This document shows, piece after piece, positions 7,399 through 15,947 of a stretch of 64,000 nt of DNA (position 1 is its first letter; every line of letters begins with the position of its first letter). Below the pieces are notes generated by a model. That model searched no databases, was not told the DNA's origin, and was given only the letters and a program-made list of their open reading frames with translations. A program made the position numbers and the translations under genes. The stretch comes from a virus. The stretch lies in IMG/VR virus record IMGVR_UViG_3300028581_001382, positions 1 through 64,000 of that record; one strand, given 5' to 3'.

Positions 7399-8180
7399 AT
7401 TTTTTGTGCTTTAATTAACAAATGCCAACCCAGGTATTCTTTAACTGTTGCTCGCATCTCTTCTGACATCGCAGCAAACCAGGGCTCTAATTCATACTCG
7501 CCGTTGCGGTACTTAGGTACATTATACATGAAACAATGATCTTGCCTAATTCTCAGCACTCGAAATTTTTCCTCCAACAGGTCATAAATTTCTTCCTTGC
7601 TGTAGGCTTTGGCATACGGACAATCTGATTGTGCTTCGAATTGATCCAGGCCTTTTTGGATCATTGCATACTTCCAGGAGTTCTTTGCGTATACCAACAT
7701 ACGAAATTCCCCATTGGGCACCAGAGCATTATGGATATTATTCAAACATGCAGTCATGTCTGGATAGTGATGCAATACTCCGCAACTGTATACTAGATCA
7801 AATTTGCCCAAACAGTCCACTGCTGCACTGTCTGCGCCATCCATCACATGAAATTTGCCATTGAGTCCAAATAGATCAAATCGTTGTCGACTCATGGCTA
7901 CAGATTCTGCTGAAAGATCAATGCCCACATAGTCAGCACCATGACGTGCAAACTCCACAGCATCAGATCCAATACCGGATCCTATCTCTAATACACGTTT
8001 GCCACGCCACAGATGAAAACTAGCAAAATCACGCAGGTGAGGTTCTACAAAGAATCTACGTTCGGTAACTTCGTTCCAATATTGTTCTGTGCCTGGCTCG
8101 CTAAGGCTGTGTTTGACATTACAAGGTTGTGTATTCCAGTAATGTTTAATTTTGTCTATAAGGTCAGTTGTCAAGGTCAA
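7395..8180 (-). CDS. Class I SAM-dependent methyltransferase, 261 aa
   Basis: Clear methyltransferase: motif I VLEIGSGIGSDAVEFARHGA (about residues 63-82), motif II YVGIDLSAESV, motif III FHVMDGADS, motif IV FDLVYSCGVLHHYPD and post-motif VPNGEFRMLVYA. It is a Methyltransf_11-type small-molecule or lipid/sugar enzyme by overall pattern. The substrate is unknown. It overlaps the downstream queE start by 4 nt and the upstream glycosyltransferase by 17 nt, suggesting co-expression with the glycosylation genes. Confidence 0.85.
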   Translation of the reverse strand: MTLTTDLIDKIKHYWNTQPCNVKHSLSEPGTEQYWNEVTERRFFVEPHLRDFASFHLWRGKRVLEIGSGIGSDAVEFARHGADYVGIDLSAESVAMSRQRFDLFGLNGKFHVMDGADSAAVDCLGKFDLVYSCGVLHHYPDMTACLNNIHNALVPNGEFRMLVYAKNSWKYAMIQKGLDQFEAQSDCPYAKAYSKEEIYDLLEEKFRVLRIRQDHCFMYNVPKYRNGEYELEPWFAAMSEEMRATVKEYLGWHLLIKAQKI

Positions 8181-9006
8181 TACTACTCCATGATTTCATT
8201 AGACCTTTGGGATCTAATTTCAACATCTTATGCCAGATGTCAATTTTGTTTTCTATGCCCAATTTAAAATGTTCAAGATCGTACCCTAACGGTATTAGAT
8301 AGTTGGCAATTTTCATAGCCTCTTGCATACGGCGGGTGCGCCATGACACATGATTAAAATCTCTAGGGTGATTAGGATTGCCCTCTAGCATGGGGCGATT
8401 CCTAAACACATCATCGCCATTCTTACCTGTGAGGTCAAAACGTTCATGCTCAATCATTACAGGTATAGTAATTACAATATCCAACATCCAGCCAATCTGA
8501 CTGGTCCACGCATCATTGATCTGATGAGGTGATATGTTACCTGTAATTTCTACCCACTTGCGTGGCAAGATTGGAAAGATGGCATATGGATGTTCATGAT
8601 TGGTTTCAGCTCGCAACAACGCAAAACGATCATTATACTCACGAATAACATCGTCCCACCCAGTAGTGGTCATTACAGCATCATCGTTCCAGAAAAACAG
8701 CCATGAACCGGTGCTGTGATTGGCCAACTCATTGAGGTATTCATTGAGACGAAGGTAACCCAATCGTTTGAATTGCATAGCACTATAGGTTACACCTTTG
8801 GAATCAAGATATGGTGCAATCACATCAATGAAATATTCTATAGTATCTGTATCATCATCATCAAATGCTATCAATACTTCGATACGTTCAGGACTAGTAG
8901 CAGTATCAATCAATGTGTGCAAACATTGATCCATTGGAATTGGCCTTGCACGTACCGGTAACAGTACACTGATATCAATATTGGGGTTTTGTACGGGTAA
9001 ACTCAT
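8164..9006 (-). CDS. GT2-like glycosyltransferase, 280 aa
   Basis: GT-A fold glycosyltransferase. The N-terminus IDISVLLPVRARP is the nucleotide-binding start. EVLIAFDDDDTD carries the first acidic run, and GSWLFFWNDDAVMTTTGWDD gives the DxD-like metal site and following strand. It is a clear paralogue of the 275-aa protein at 10925-11752, which shares the GSWLFFWNDDAVM block and the downstream IFPILPR element. The two flank a radical SAM gene with 4-nt overlaps on both sides. The acceptor is unknown. Confidence 0.8.
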   Translation of the reverse strand: MSLPVQNPNIDISVLLPVRARPIPMDQCLHTLIDTATSPERIEVLIAFDDDDTDTIEYFIDVIAPYLDSKGVTYSAMQFKRLGYLRLNEYLNELANHSTGSWLFFWNDDAVMTTTGWDDVIREYNDRFALLRAETNHEHPYAIFPILPRKWVEITGNISPHQINDAWTSQIGWMLDIVITIPVMIEHERFDLTGKNGDDVFRNRPMLEGNPNHPRDFNHVSWRTRRMQEAMKIANYLIPLGYDLEHFKLGIENKIDIWHKMLKLDPKGLMKSWSSIDLDN

Positions 9007-10928
9007 TGTGTTATACGTGTGATATTAGTTTTTCCAAAGTTGCGTTTTCTACCAAAATACATATTTTCCAGGAAACGGTCTTCACTCATGTTAGGATCTT
9101 CAACAGTATCAAATTGATAAACTGTGGGGGTTTTCAATGCAGCATTGTCTTGGATGTAACCAAGAAAGTCATAATCAAATGATTGTGTGACTGGCAAGTT
9201 TCCTAAGTCTCTGTAGTCAATTACATAATTTCTTTGGAACTGTAACAGTTGATTTTTCACTTGCAAATCAATATTATAATGACTCTGCAAGAATTTGTCA
9301 AGTGAATCAAACACATAGTTGATCATTTGGTCTTTGACCATGTACAGTGTGGTTCTGTGCATAAGGTTCCACCCAAACACTTCAATGTTGCCGATACGGG
9401 GATGATCAATGCGCCCTTTGGTCATCCAGTTTTCAAAGTAACTACGAGTTTCTAAAAACTGCAAGCGGAACCAAGAATCTTTCTGTACCCATGCATATAA
9501 ATCTTCGTAGAACTTGCTGTAGTCAATATCTTGTTGTTTAGCTAGATATCTAGCTATGTACGTGCTGAGTCCGTTGATATGGAATGTTTGAATAAAACTA
9601 CTCCATACCAGTGTATCCAACATAGTATCTCGCGGTATGGTCTTGGTACTTACAACTACATCAATGCTTTCGTTAAGATCTACATCGCCGTAACTACCAC
9701 TCATGTAGTCGTATACTGGTACAGACTCCAGTTTATACAAACGTTTTTGCAAAAGATTCATTTCAGCATTTTCCAGCAGCTGACATTGTAGGATGTTAAT
9801 GCCGCCATGATTGCCTGCTCGAAAGATTTTCCAAAAAGCTTCTTTCCAAGATTCTACTGTTTCTCCAGGCAACCCCAAGATCAATTCCGTATATACTGGA
9901 ATATTATTTTTGTCGCACAAGGCAAAGATCTCATCAATTTTGTGTTGATCAAGATTACGACGTTTTATATTCTCTAGCACATCGTTGTCCATGCTTTGCA
10001 CACTCACGGTAAGACCTTGACCAAAGTTGGGTGATTCGTCAATCAGTTTCTTAACAATATCTACAACTTCGTTCTTTTGATTCTTGGCCCAGGTCATGGA
10101 AAAACTTTCCAGTTTGCCCCAACGCTTTTGTACTTGGATCAGTTTGTCTACAATCATGTTGTCACGTTCCACAAACATACCAAAGTTAGCATCGGTAATG
10201 GTAACAAATCCACAATGTTCTCCAATCCAGTCTAACTCGTCGTAAACACGTTGCAGTTCAAACTTCTTGACCTTGTTGTATGTTAGACTACCCCAATCGC
10301 AAAATGTACATTGGTAAGGACAACCACGATTGGTTTCTAATGTGGCATTCCAAATCACTTTGGGATTTTCAGTCATAATACGATCAAAAATGCCTGTGAG
10401 ATACGGACTTGGCACCTCGTCTAGATCATTGATACGTTTGGGATCTCCGGTGTTGATCAATCCTGTAGAACTGTTGATTAATAGTCCTGGAATATGAGTG
10501 TAGTCAGATCCATGATCTTCGAGAATATTTCTAAAAGTCATTTCTCCTTCCATCTTGATCACTAGATCCATGAATGGTTCTTTTTCAAACAACTCGGGAT
10601 CTTCAATAGCTGGTTCAGGTCCACCAAACACAATCAAGCAGTTGGGATTGAGTGTTTTTACAAGTCGAGCTAGTTTATAATTGTATCGATGATTCCACAC
10701 ATAGGTTGAGAATGCTACCACATCACTGGTGCTTAGTTTCAACGCCAGTGCTTCAATGGGTGCTCTACGCCATACCAAGTGATCAATTTCCCATGCTGCG
10801 TTGACTTTTTCTGAAGCAAGTGCATAACTCAGTATAACTCCTGCAGAATAAGGTAGGTAGTACGCATTAAATTCTTTAGGACCTTGTTGGAAGTTGGGCT
10901 GAACAAAGCTGATTTTCTTTTTTGTCAT
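9003..10928 (-). CDS. B12-binding-domain radical SAM protein, 641 aa
   Basis: The N-terminal 150 residues resemble a cobalamin-binding domain (VFGGPEPAIEDPELF, LVIKMEGEMTF). The radical SAM core begins at ETNRGCPYQCTFCDWGS (about residues 201-217) with the CxxxCxxC cluster. Later blocks TELILGLPGETVESW and LTVSVQSMDNDVLENIKRRN follow the same class. Family members carry out methylations and difficult C-C bond chemistry, and phage members occur in decoration loci. It is tightly coupled between two paralogous glycosyltransferases, suggesting the three act on the same glycan or nucleotide sugar. Substrate unknown. Confidence 0.85.
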   Translation of the reverse strand: MTKKKISFVQPNFQQGPKEFNAYYLPYSAGVILSYALASEKVNAAWEIDHLVWRRAPIEALALKLSTSDVVAFSTYVWNHRYNYKLARLVKTLNPNCLIVFGGPEPAIEDPELFEKEPFMDLVIKMEGEMTFRNILEDHGSDYTHIPGLLINSSTGLINTGDPKRINDLDEVPSPYLTGIFDRIMTENPKVIWNATLETNRGCPYQCTFCDWGSLTYNKVKKFELQRVYDELDWIGEHCGFVTITDANFGMFVERDNMIVDKLIQVQKRWGKLESFSMTWAKNQKNEVVDIVKKLIDESPNFGQGLTVSVQSMDNDVLENIKRRNLDQHKIDEIFALCDKNNIPVYTELILGLPGETVESWKEAFWKIFRAGNHGGINILQCQLLENAEMNLLQKRLYKLESVPVYDYMSGSYGDVDLNESIDVVVSTKTIPRDTMLDTLVWSSFIQTFHINGLSTYIARYLAKQQDIDYSKFYEDLYAWVQKDSWFRLQFLETRSYFENWMTKGRIDHPRIGNIEVFGWNLMHRTTLYMVKDQMINYVFDSLDKFLQSHYNIDLQVKNQLLQFQRNYVIDYRDLGNLPVTQSFDYDFLGYIQDNAALKTPTVYQFDTVEDPNMSEDRFLENMYFGRKRNFGKTNITRITQ

Positions 10929-11752
10929 TCAGTATTTACTTGTTTAACAGTGGCGTCAACTTGATTGTTGGTATCGTTGGCCCGCATCTTGATCCAAGGA
11001 TCTTGTCGCCCTTCCCACGCATCAACAAAAAATGTTAGATCAAGTCCTTGATCCTGCATCCACGTGGCTAACTTGGCAACATCATCAGTACGTATTTTGA
11101 CCATGTCGGGGTGATTTAGGTCTCCAGGTTGGCTGGGATCACCTTCCATAATACGACGTTGCTGATAAGTTGCGTCATTGTTTATACCAGTGATGTCATA
11201 TCGATTGTGATCACAATGTACATCAATACGTTCAAAAATATCCAGGTAATACGCCAGCTGACTTACATATGCATCATTGCTGCTGTGTTGACTGATATGC
11301 CCTAGTATTTCAAACCATTGCCGTGGCAAAATAGGAAAGATGCTGTACGGATGATCGTTGTGCGTATACACACTCAGCAGTCGGAACTCACCTGTGCGCT
11401 CGCGTATACGTACATCCCATGCTGCGGTTTTCATCACAGCATCGTCGTTCCAGAAAAACAGCCAGGACCCTTGACTGTGTTCAGCTAGGCCATTTACATA
11501 ACGGTGCAAGTTATTGTAGCCTTGTGGATCAAACACCAAAATCTTGTGTTTGATATTGTTTTGTTCAATCCAGGGACAGACGTTGTGTAGTATGTTTTCC
11601 ATACCCACCACGTCATCATTATCTACGCCAAACAATATTTCAATTGAGTCAAAATCCTCAGCCAGTGTATAGAGACTTTGTATGCTACTCATTAACGCTT
11701 GTGCCCGACCACGAGTGGGCAGCAAGATACTGATATCAATTTTGTTGTTCAT
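10925..11752 (-). CDS. GT2-like glycosyltransferase, 275 aa (paralogue)
   Basis: Paralogue of the 280-aa protein at 8164-9006. The N-terminus IDISILLPTRGRAQALM is the GT-A start. EILFGVDNDDVVGM and GSWLFFWNDDAVMKTAAWD are the acidic sites, and SIFPILPRQWFEILGHISQH aligns with the paralogue. Its stop overlaps the radical SAM start (ATGA). A tandem duplication of the transferase around the radical SAM gene is likely. The acceptor is unknown; DNA base, capsid or cell-surface glycan are all possible. Confidence 0.8.
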   Translation of the reverse strand: MNNKIDISILLPTRGRAQALMSSIQSLYTLAEDFDSIEILFGVDNDDVVGMENILHNVCPWIEQNNIKHKILVFDPQGYNNLHRYVNGLAEHSQGSWLFFWNDDAVMKTAAWDVRIRERTGEFRLLSVYTHNDHPYSIFPILPRQWFEILGHISQHSSNDAYVSQLAYYLDIFERIDVHCDHNRYDITGINNDATYQQRRIMEGDPSQPGDLNHPDMVKIRTDDVAKLATWMQDQGLDLTFFVDAWEGRQDPWIKMRANDTNNQVDATVKQVNTE

Positions 11753-11758
11753 TTTAAT

Positions 11759-11908
11759 TTACCAGTGATGTATAACACCTGCCACAATAAAGCAGTTGGT
11801 CACAATATAACATAATATAATGCAAGTTCTAATGCAGGCAACACAATTTGCTTCTGCATCTGTGTTGCCTGATTTCTCGCCCAGGGCCTTGGCCCAAAGA
11901 CGCCACAT
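11759..11908 (-). CDS. Small membrane protein, 49 aa
   Basis: I start this at the internal ATG at 11908 (MWRLWAKALGEKSGNTDAEA), since the sequence upstream overlaps queD and does not look coding. The product has an amphipathic N-terminus with AKALGEKSG and one transmembrane segment (IILCYIVTNCFIVAGVI). Small proteins with this same N-terminus are familiar from T4-like marine phages. It lies 4 nt after queD. Role unknown. Confidence 0.65.
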   Translation of the reverse strand: MWRLWAKALGEKSGNTDAEANCVACIRTCIILCYIVTNCFIVAGVIHHW

Positions 11909-11912
11909 TTTA

Positions 11913-12389
11913 TTAAAACTCGTTGTCTTCACGATGACCTTGACGGCCAGCCATGTTTGAATCAGTCTCACGCACTTCTACCTTGCAACACCAAACTCGT
12001 GCAGCTTCTTCACTACCGCAGTTGGGCAAGAAGATTGTGTTAACGTATTCGTACAAGAAGTCAGCAATACCTTCGCACCCGGTCTTTTCTACTTCTGTGA
12101 TCTTGGCCAGTTTGAGTCTGCCCAATTCCAGCAAGTGTTCACGCATGGGATCATCTTGTGCAACCAGCAAAGTGTGATCAAACCAATCTTCTAGATTTGC
12201 CTTGAGTGGTTTTAGGCCGCCAAAGTCTGTACACCAGTTACGTGCATCCAGGGTATCACATTCAAATTCAAAGTGAAAGCTCATTGCGTAACCGTGTATG
12301 AGATTGCAGTGACTCTGAGCACGCCACTGGCGATACGCTACAGGTCCAATTTGCTTGTAAGTTTTTGTTGAAAAGTATTTTTTTGCCAT
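11913..12389 (-). CDS. queD: 6-carboxytetrahydropterin synthase QueD-like, 158 aa
   Basis: T-fold QueD/PTPS family. The zinc and substrate histidines appear as AQSHCNLIHGYAMSFHFEF (about residues 25-43), the second His motif is WFDHTLL (about 69-75), and the late acidic residue is in VWCCKVEVRET. QueD turns dihydroneopterin triphosphate into 6-carboxytetrahydropterin for QueE. It has a strong AGGAGA ribosome binding site, a sigma70-type promoter 20 nt upstream and a consensus late box further up, so it can be expressed early and late. It belongs functionally with folE, queE and the DpdA-like gene. Confidence 0.82.
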   Translation of the reverse strand: MAKKYFSTKTYKQIGPVAYRQWRAQSHCNLIHGYAMSFHFEFECDTLDARNWCTDFGGLKPLKANLEDWFDHTLLVAQDDPMREHLLELGRLKLAKITEVEKTGCEGIADFLYEYVNTIFLPNCGSEEAARVWCCKVEVRETDSNMAGRQGHREDNEF

Positions 12390-12406
12390 GATTTTCTCCT
12401 ATGTTG

Positions 12407-12435
12407 ATTATAGCATAGGCAGCAGAGTTTGTAAA
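12407..12435 (-). promoter_or_regulatory. Early promoter of queD
   Basis: On the minus strand TTTACA (12435-12430), 17-bp spacer and TATAAT (12412-12407). Transcription would begin near 12400, just ahead of the AGGAGA ribosome binding site of queD. Confidence 0.65.
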
Positions 12436-12464
12436 GCGGGAATGACGCCCAAGACCGCTATGAA

Positions 12465-12472
12465 TATTTATA
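12465..12472 (-). promoter_or_regulatory. Consensus late promoter box upstream of queD
   Basis: A perfect T4-type TATAAATA on the minus strand, overlapping the stop codon of the HIT gene. It lies about 76 nt before the queD ATG and upstream of the early promoter, so queD would also be transcribed late. Confidence 0.6.
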
Positions 12473-12872
12473 CTGGTAGTTGGTAGCCTGTGGCCTTATA
12501 GTCGGCTTGCCCAAATATAACTCCACGTACTCCGCCAATAGGATTAGCAGTGTCGTTCACTCGACGTGGAATCAAATGCACATGTGGATACATTACCGTT
12601 TGTCCAGCAGCGGGTCCCATATTGATACCAATGTTGAATCCGTCACATTTGCCATCGGCTACCATGTGACGGCCATATCGCATAGCTGATTCCATACAGT
12701 CAATGATCACCGCATCAGTGTTGTAGTTAGGCACAAACAGCAAATGACCACGGGTCACTGGATAACGATCTTCAAACACAGTGACGTGAAAATCACTTAA
12801 CTCTTGTACTTTTAGATCCCACGGTGCTACACCGGCAGCATGGGCTTGATCTAATGTTTCGTAATTGATCAT
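12468..12872 (-). CDS. HIT-family protein, 134 aa
   Basis: Histidine-triad fold. The N-terminal strand region ends with the typical GHLLFVPNYNTD (about residues 42-53), GFNIGINMGPAAGQTVMYPH precedes the active-site strand, and the triad reads PHVHLIPRR. The first His of the usual H-x-H-x-H is replaced by Tyr, while the middle (nucleophilic) and last His are kept. HIT proteins hydrolyse or transfer nucleotides (Ap4A hydrolase, HINT, GalT-like). The substrate is unknown; proximity to galE and glycosyltransferases makes a sugar-nucleotide role conceivable. Ribosome binding site AGGAA. Confidence 0.8.
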   Translation of the reverse strand: MINYETLDQAHAAGVAPWDLKVQELSDFHVTVFEDRYPVTRGHLLFVPNYNTDAVIIDCMESAMRYGRHMVADGKCDGFNIGINMGPAAGQTVMYPHVHLIPRRVNDTANPIGGVRGVIFGQADYKATGYQLPV

Positions 12873-12937
12873 CTTGGTGCAAATTCCTGTTGTAGTTTGA
12901 TACCACTATTTTTACAGCAACCAGTTTTAAGTTTTAT

Positions 12938-12945
12938 CATAAATA
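12938..12945 (+). promoter_or_regulatory. Late promoter of the first HNH gene
   Basis: CATAAATA on the plus strand, 29 nt before the ATG at 12975. This allows the endonuclease gene, which runs against its neighbours, to be transcribed by itself late in infection. Confidence 0.6.
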
Positions 12946-12974
12946 AATTATACAGCAATTTTATAGGAAAGTCA

Positions 12975-13643
12975 ATGTTTTTAGATAACAGATACACCAA
13001 AGTTTATTACCAAATTATTAATAGAGCATTAACAAGGCCATACAAAAAAGTAAAAAATGATGGGTATCAAAAACATCATATTGTTCCAAAATGTATTGGC
13101 GGCACCAATTCCACTGATAATCTTGTAATACTTAGTTATAAAGAACATAGAGTGTGCCATTGTTTATTAATCAAAATCCAACTTACAACATCAGCAGAAA
13201 TCAAAATGCGACACGCCTATGGATTTTTTAATAAGAGTAGCAGATATAATGGCCCGCGATATAAAAGAGGAAAAGACAATGTATTCTCTACTCCAGAAAT
13301 TATCGAACAAGTCCGCTGGCGTATGATTAATAATAATCCTATGAAGGACCCACTTTCTCAACAAAAAAGAGTCGATACCTGGCGAGCAAATAGAGCCGCG
13401 CAAAATTGCATTCCTCGGAGAATACTTAAGGATAAGTTTATCACACCATTGGGTATATTCAAAACTAAAAAAGAAATACAGAAAGTTCTAAACATACCCG
13501 AATGGACATTAAATACTATCTACAACGATTTAGATGCCCTTCCTACTCCTGACGGAAGGGGTAGTAAAAAGATCACTCATCTAAATATTGACATAAGCAA
13601 GACCTGGAGAGACAATGGATTTGACTTACTTGCCGTTTCTTGA
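12975..13643 (+). CDS. HNH homing-type endonuclease, 222 aa
   Basis: Plus-strand gene among minus-strand ones. I start it at MFLDNRYTKVYYQIINRA, preceded by TAGGAAA. The HNH core is GYQKHHIVPKCIGGTNSTDN (His-His, then Asn) followed by LSYKEHRVCHCLL. A C-terminal DNA-contact region has a NUMOD-like GIFKTKKEIQKVLNIPEWTL. It is related to the HNH protein at 45320-46009, which has the same N-terminal layout. Its 3' end overlaps folE by 18 nt in a convergent arrangement. This is a free-standing homing endonuclease type common in T4-like phages. Activity not shown. Confidence 0.8.
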   Translation: MFLDNRYTKVYYQIINRALTRPYKKVKNDGYQKHHIVPKCIGGTNSTDNLVILSYKEHRVCHCLLIKIQLTTSAEIKMRHAYGFFNKSSRYNGPRYKRGKDNVFSTPEIIEQVRWRMINNNPMKDPLSQQKRVDTWRANRAAQNCIPRRILKDKFITPLGIFKTKKEIQKVLNIPEWTLNTIYNDLDALPTPDGRGSKKITHLNIDISKTWRDNGFDLLAVS

Positions 13644-14414
13644 CTGAAGTAGGATATTATCAAAGAATTCTTTCTTAGTACCCATGTCAGTGTTAAATGC
13701 ACCTTTAAGCACTGTTGTCTGTGTTAAACTACTATGTGCCATTATGCCCCTATTGGTACAACACCCATGTTCCGCTTCAAGGTAGACCCCAACATTCTCA
13801 CTACCAGTGGCCTTCATGATTTCTCTTGCAATGTCGTTACAGAGTTCTTCTTGCAAAGTACCTCGACGGGCACACCACTGTGCAATACGAGTATACTTAC
13901 TGAGACCAATCAGTTTCTCTGCCGCAATAATGCCAATATAAGCAACCCCAGTAACGGGTTGGTGATGATGACTACACATACTACGAAGTTCACTGCGAAC
14001 CACGAGCATGCCTTCATAACGGTCTGCTGAATCATTTGGGAACGCTGTTGCGTCTGGTGCTGGTTCATATCGCCCTTCCATTATCTCGTTAAAGTACATC
14101 TTGGCCAAACGTCTTGCTGTGCCTTTGCTATTGGGATCATTCTCACGATCGATTAGCAAAGTATCTAATACTTGTTCAAATGCTTGTGTTGCTTCGTTGA
14201 TCAAATGTTCTTTATCACTATCATGTAGATAGTCACTGATGTTGTCGCCTGCCCAAAATCTCTTACCATCTGCTCGCATACGCTCGCGAATTGCTGTGCT
14301 TAGATACTTGCCTTGATCTACGTCTTGTTTTTTAACATACAAGTTTTTCCCCTCCAACGAAACAAATTCTTCTGATTGTGGGTGTATGATTGGGTCTGGT
14401 TTAAATTTTAACAT
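13626..14414 (-). CDS. folE: GTP cyclohydrolase I (FolE), 262 aa
   Basis: Catalytic domain matches FolE: MCSHHHQPVTGVAYIG (about residues 143-158) with zinc Cys and His, LIGLSKYTRIAQWCARR (substrate pocket, about 167-183), and EAEHGCCTNRGI (second zinc Cys, about 207-218). The N-terminal 70 residues are longer than in compact bacterial enzymes. FolE makes dihydroneopterin triphosphate from GTP, the first step toward 7-deazaguanines, so it feeds queD and queE here; it could also serve folate synthesis. Good AAGGAAT ribosome binding site. The 3' end converges with the HNH gene. Confidence 0.9.
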   Translation of the reverse strand: MLKFKPDPIIHPQSEEFVSLEGKNLYVKKQDVDQGKYLSTAIRERMRADGKRFWAGDNISDYLHDSDKEHLINEATQAFEQVLDTLLIDRENDPNSKGTARRLAKMYFNEIMEGRYEPAPDATAFPNDSADRYEGMLVVRSELRSMCSHHHQPVTGVAYIGIIAAEKLIGLSKYTRIAQWCARRGTLQEELCNDIAREIMKATGSENVGVYLEAEHGCCTNRGIMAHSSLTQTTVLKGAFNTDMGTKKEFFDNILLQSRNGK

Positions 14415-14415
14415 G

Positions 14416-15012
14416 TTATTCCTTAATGGTTATGTTTCGCAAATCTGGATACTGTACAAACTTGGGTTCTTGAGGTGCAGACTTGTACTGCTCCAACAAC
14501 TCTAACCCACGTTCAGCATCTTCTATTGCAGGCCTGTAGTGATATCCCAACTGGAATGTTTTCTGTGTGTTCCAGGGTGAGATATTTAGGTCGCGACCAT
14601 CATATCGTTGTTTTATCATCACTTCATAGGCTTGCTTGTTATCTAACAGTATAGCACCACCATGCCCTATTTGTAAAGGCTTGTCATGCCCAAAACTCAA
14701 ACACTGCATCTGCCCTGTACGATACATGCCGGGTTCTAATCTTCTAGCACTGTCCCAAACTCTGGTATACACAAAATTGTATTCCCCAGACCATGTTTGT
14801 TCACGCTCATCCAAGTACACATAGTCGATGCCCAACTTGTGCATGGTCATAGGAACACTCAAGTAAGTGTAAGGAGTCATCTTGAGACCCTTTACTCGCT
14901 CATACCTCAAGCACATCTCTATAGCATGTGTACAGCAATCGGTCATGATTGCAGCAGGAGCACCAGTGAACTCGGCCAGTGCCTGTTCAAACTCAAGAAT
15001 TTTTTTGAACAT
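14416..15012 (-). CDS. Short DegT/DnrJ-type aminotransferase-like protein, 198 aa
   Basis: PLP-dependent sugar aminotransferase family by pattern: FTGAPAAIMTDCCTHAIEMC (cofactor phosphate region), TPYTYLSVPMTMHKLGIDYV, then DSARRL and LSFGHDKPLQIGHGGAI, with the Lys in the expected position. The family is usually about 370 aa, whereas this protein stops at 198 aa and lacks most of the C-terminal domain. It could be a reduced phage version or a non-enzymatic relative. It lies between folE and galE, and overlaps galE by 20 nt. Confidence 0.65.
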   Translation of the reverse strand: MFKKILEFEQALAEFTGAPAAIMTDCCTHAIEMCLRYERVKGLKMTPYTYLSVPMTMHKLGIDYVYLDEREQTWSGEYNFVYTRVWDSARRLEPGMYRTGQMQCLSFGHDKPLQIGHGGAILLDNKQAYEVMIKQRYDGRDLNISPWNTQKTFQLGYHYRPAIEDAERGLELLEQYKSAPQEPKFVQYPDLRNITIKE

Positions 15013-15946
15013 ACCAAGCCCATGCGTGTTGAATCATATCATCTAGTGTGTATTGACGCCAGTTCGGCATCAATTTATTAAACTTTGTTGCACTGGCAGT
15101 GAGCACAGCAGGATCACCGGTCCGTCGGGGCTCTAGCAATACAGATACAGAACCTGCAATTGCAGCAGCATGGGTTAAGATCTCTTTCACACTGGTACCA
15201 GTATTTGATCCTAGATTGTAAACACCTGATAGCACAGCAGTATCCAACGCACACACATGAGCATGAGCAATGTCTTCCACATGCACATAGTCACGTACAC
15301 AAGTTCCGTCGGGTGTTTCGTAATCATCACCATACAAGGAAAACTGTTTGTTATCACGAGTGGCTTCTAAGATTCTAGCAATCACATGAGAGGCCCCGGG
15401 TGCCTGTCCATGTCGCCCCTGACGATCTGCACCACATGCATTGAAGTAACGGAACGCTACATAGTCAAGATTGTATGCTCGATGATAGCTGGCTAACACT
15501 TGTTCAATCATGCGTTTGCTTTCGCCATATGGGCTTATTGGCTCACATGGATCAACTTCTGAACATGAATCTAGTATCGGCTCGCCATACACAGATGCAC
15601 TTGAACTAAAAATAACTCTAGTTTTAGGCAGGGCATGAACCACAAGATCCAGCATATATATGGTCTTGATCACATTGTTGTGGTAGTAGTCTGAAGGATA
15701 TTTAACGCTGGGTCCTACCAAACTGGTACCAGCACAATGAATGATGGCGCCGGGTTGTACCTGTATCAATTTTATTTTGGCTTGATCGCTATCAAAGTCC
15801 GCCTGTACAAACTGATCGAACACATCTTTTAAACGTGCAGCACACGGTCTACGGTCAATGCCAATCACTCTGTGTCCAGCATCACACAAAGCCAATGCCA
15901 CTTGTCCACCAATATATCCTGAAGCTCCAGTTACTACCACATCCAT
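14993..15946 (-). CDS. galE: UDP-glucose 4-epimerase-like SDR (GalE), 317 aa
   Basis: Extended short-chain dehydrogenase. MDVVVTGASGYIGGQVALAL holds the GxxGxxG NAD site at the N-terminus. VIFSSSASVYGEP with PYGESKRMIEQVL gives the S/Y-x-x-x-K catalytic set, and later blocks AFRYFNACGAD and CVRDYVHVEDIAHAH are typical GalE elements. It probably interconverts UDP-hexoses to feed the nearby glycosyltransferases. I start at the ATG at 15946, where the Rossmann motif begins; the longer frame upstream overlaps the next gene. Confidence 0.88.
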   Translation of the reverse strand: MDVVVTGASGYIGGQVALALCDAGHRVIGIDRRPCAARLKDVFDQFVQADFDSDQAKIKLIQVQPGAIIHCAGTSLVGPSVKYPSDYYHNNVIKTIYMLDLVVHALPKTRVIFSSSASVYGEPILDSCSEVDPCEPISPYGESKRMIEQVLASYHRAYNLDYVAFRYFNACGADRQGRHGQAPGASHVIARILEATRDNKQFSLYGDDYETPDGTCVRDYVHVEDIAHAHVCALDTAVLSGVYNLGSNTGTSVKEILTHAAAIAGSVSVLLEPRRTGDPAVLTASATKFNKLMPNWRQYTLDDMIQHAWAWYVQKNS

Positions 15947-15947
15947 T

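Noticed and set aside
11909-11971. Longer N-terminus for the small membrane protein starting at 11971
   Set aside because: The extra 21 residues overlap queD, lack a ribosome binding site, and the common phage N-terminus begins at MWRLWAKALGEK.
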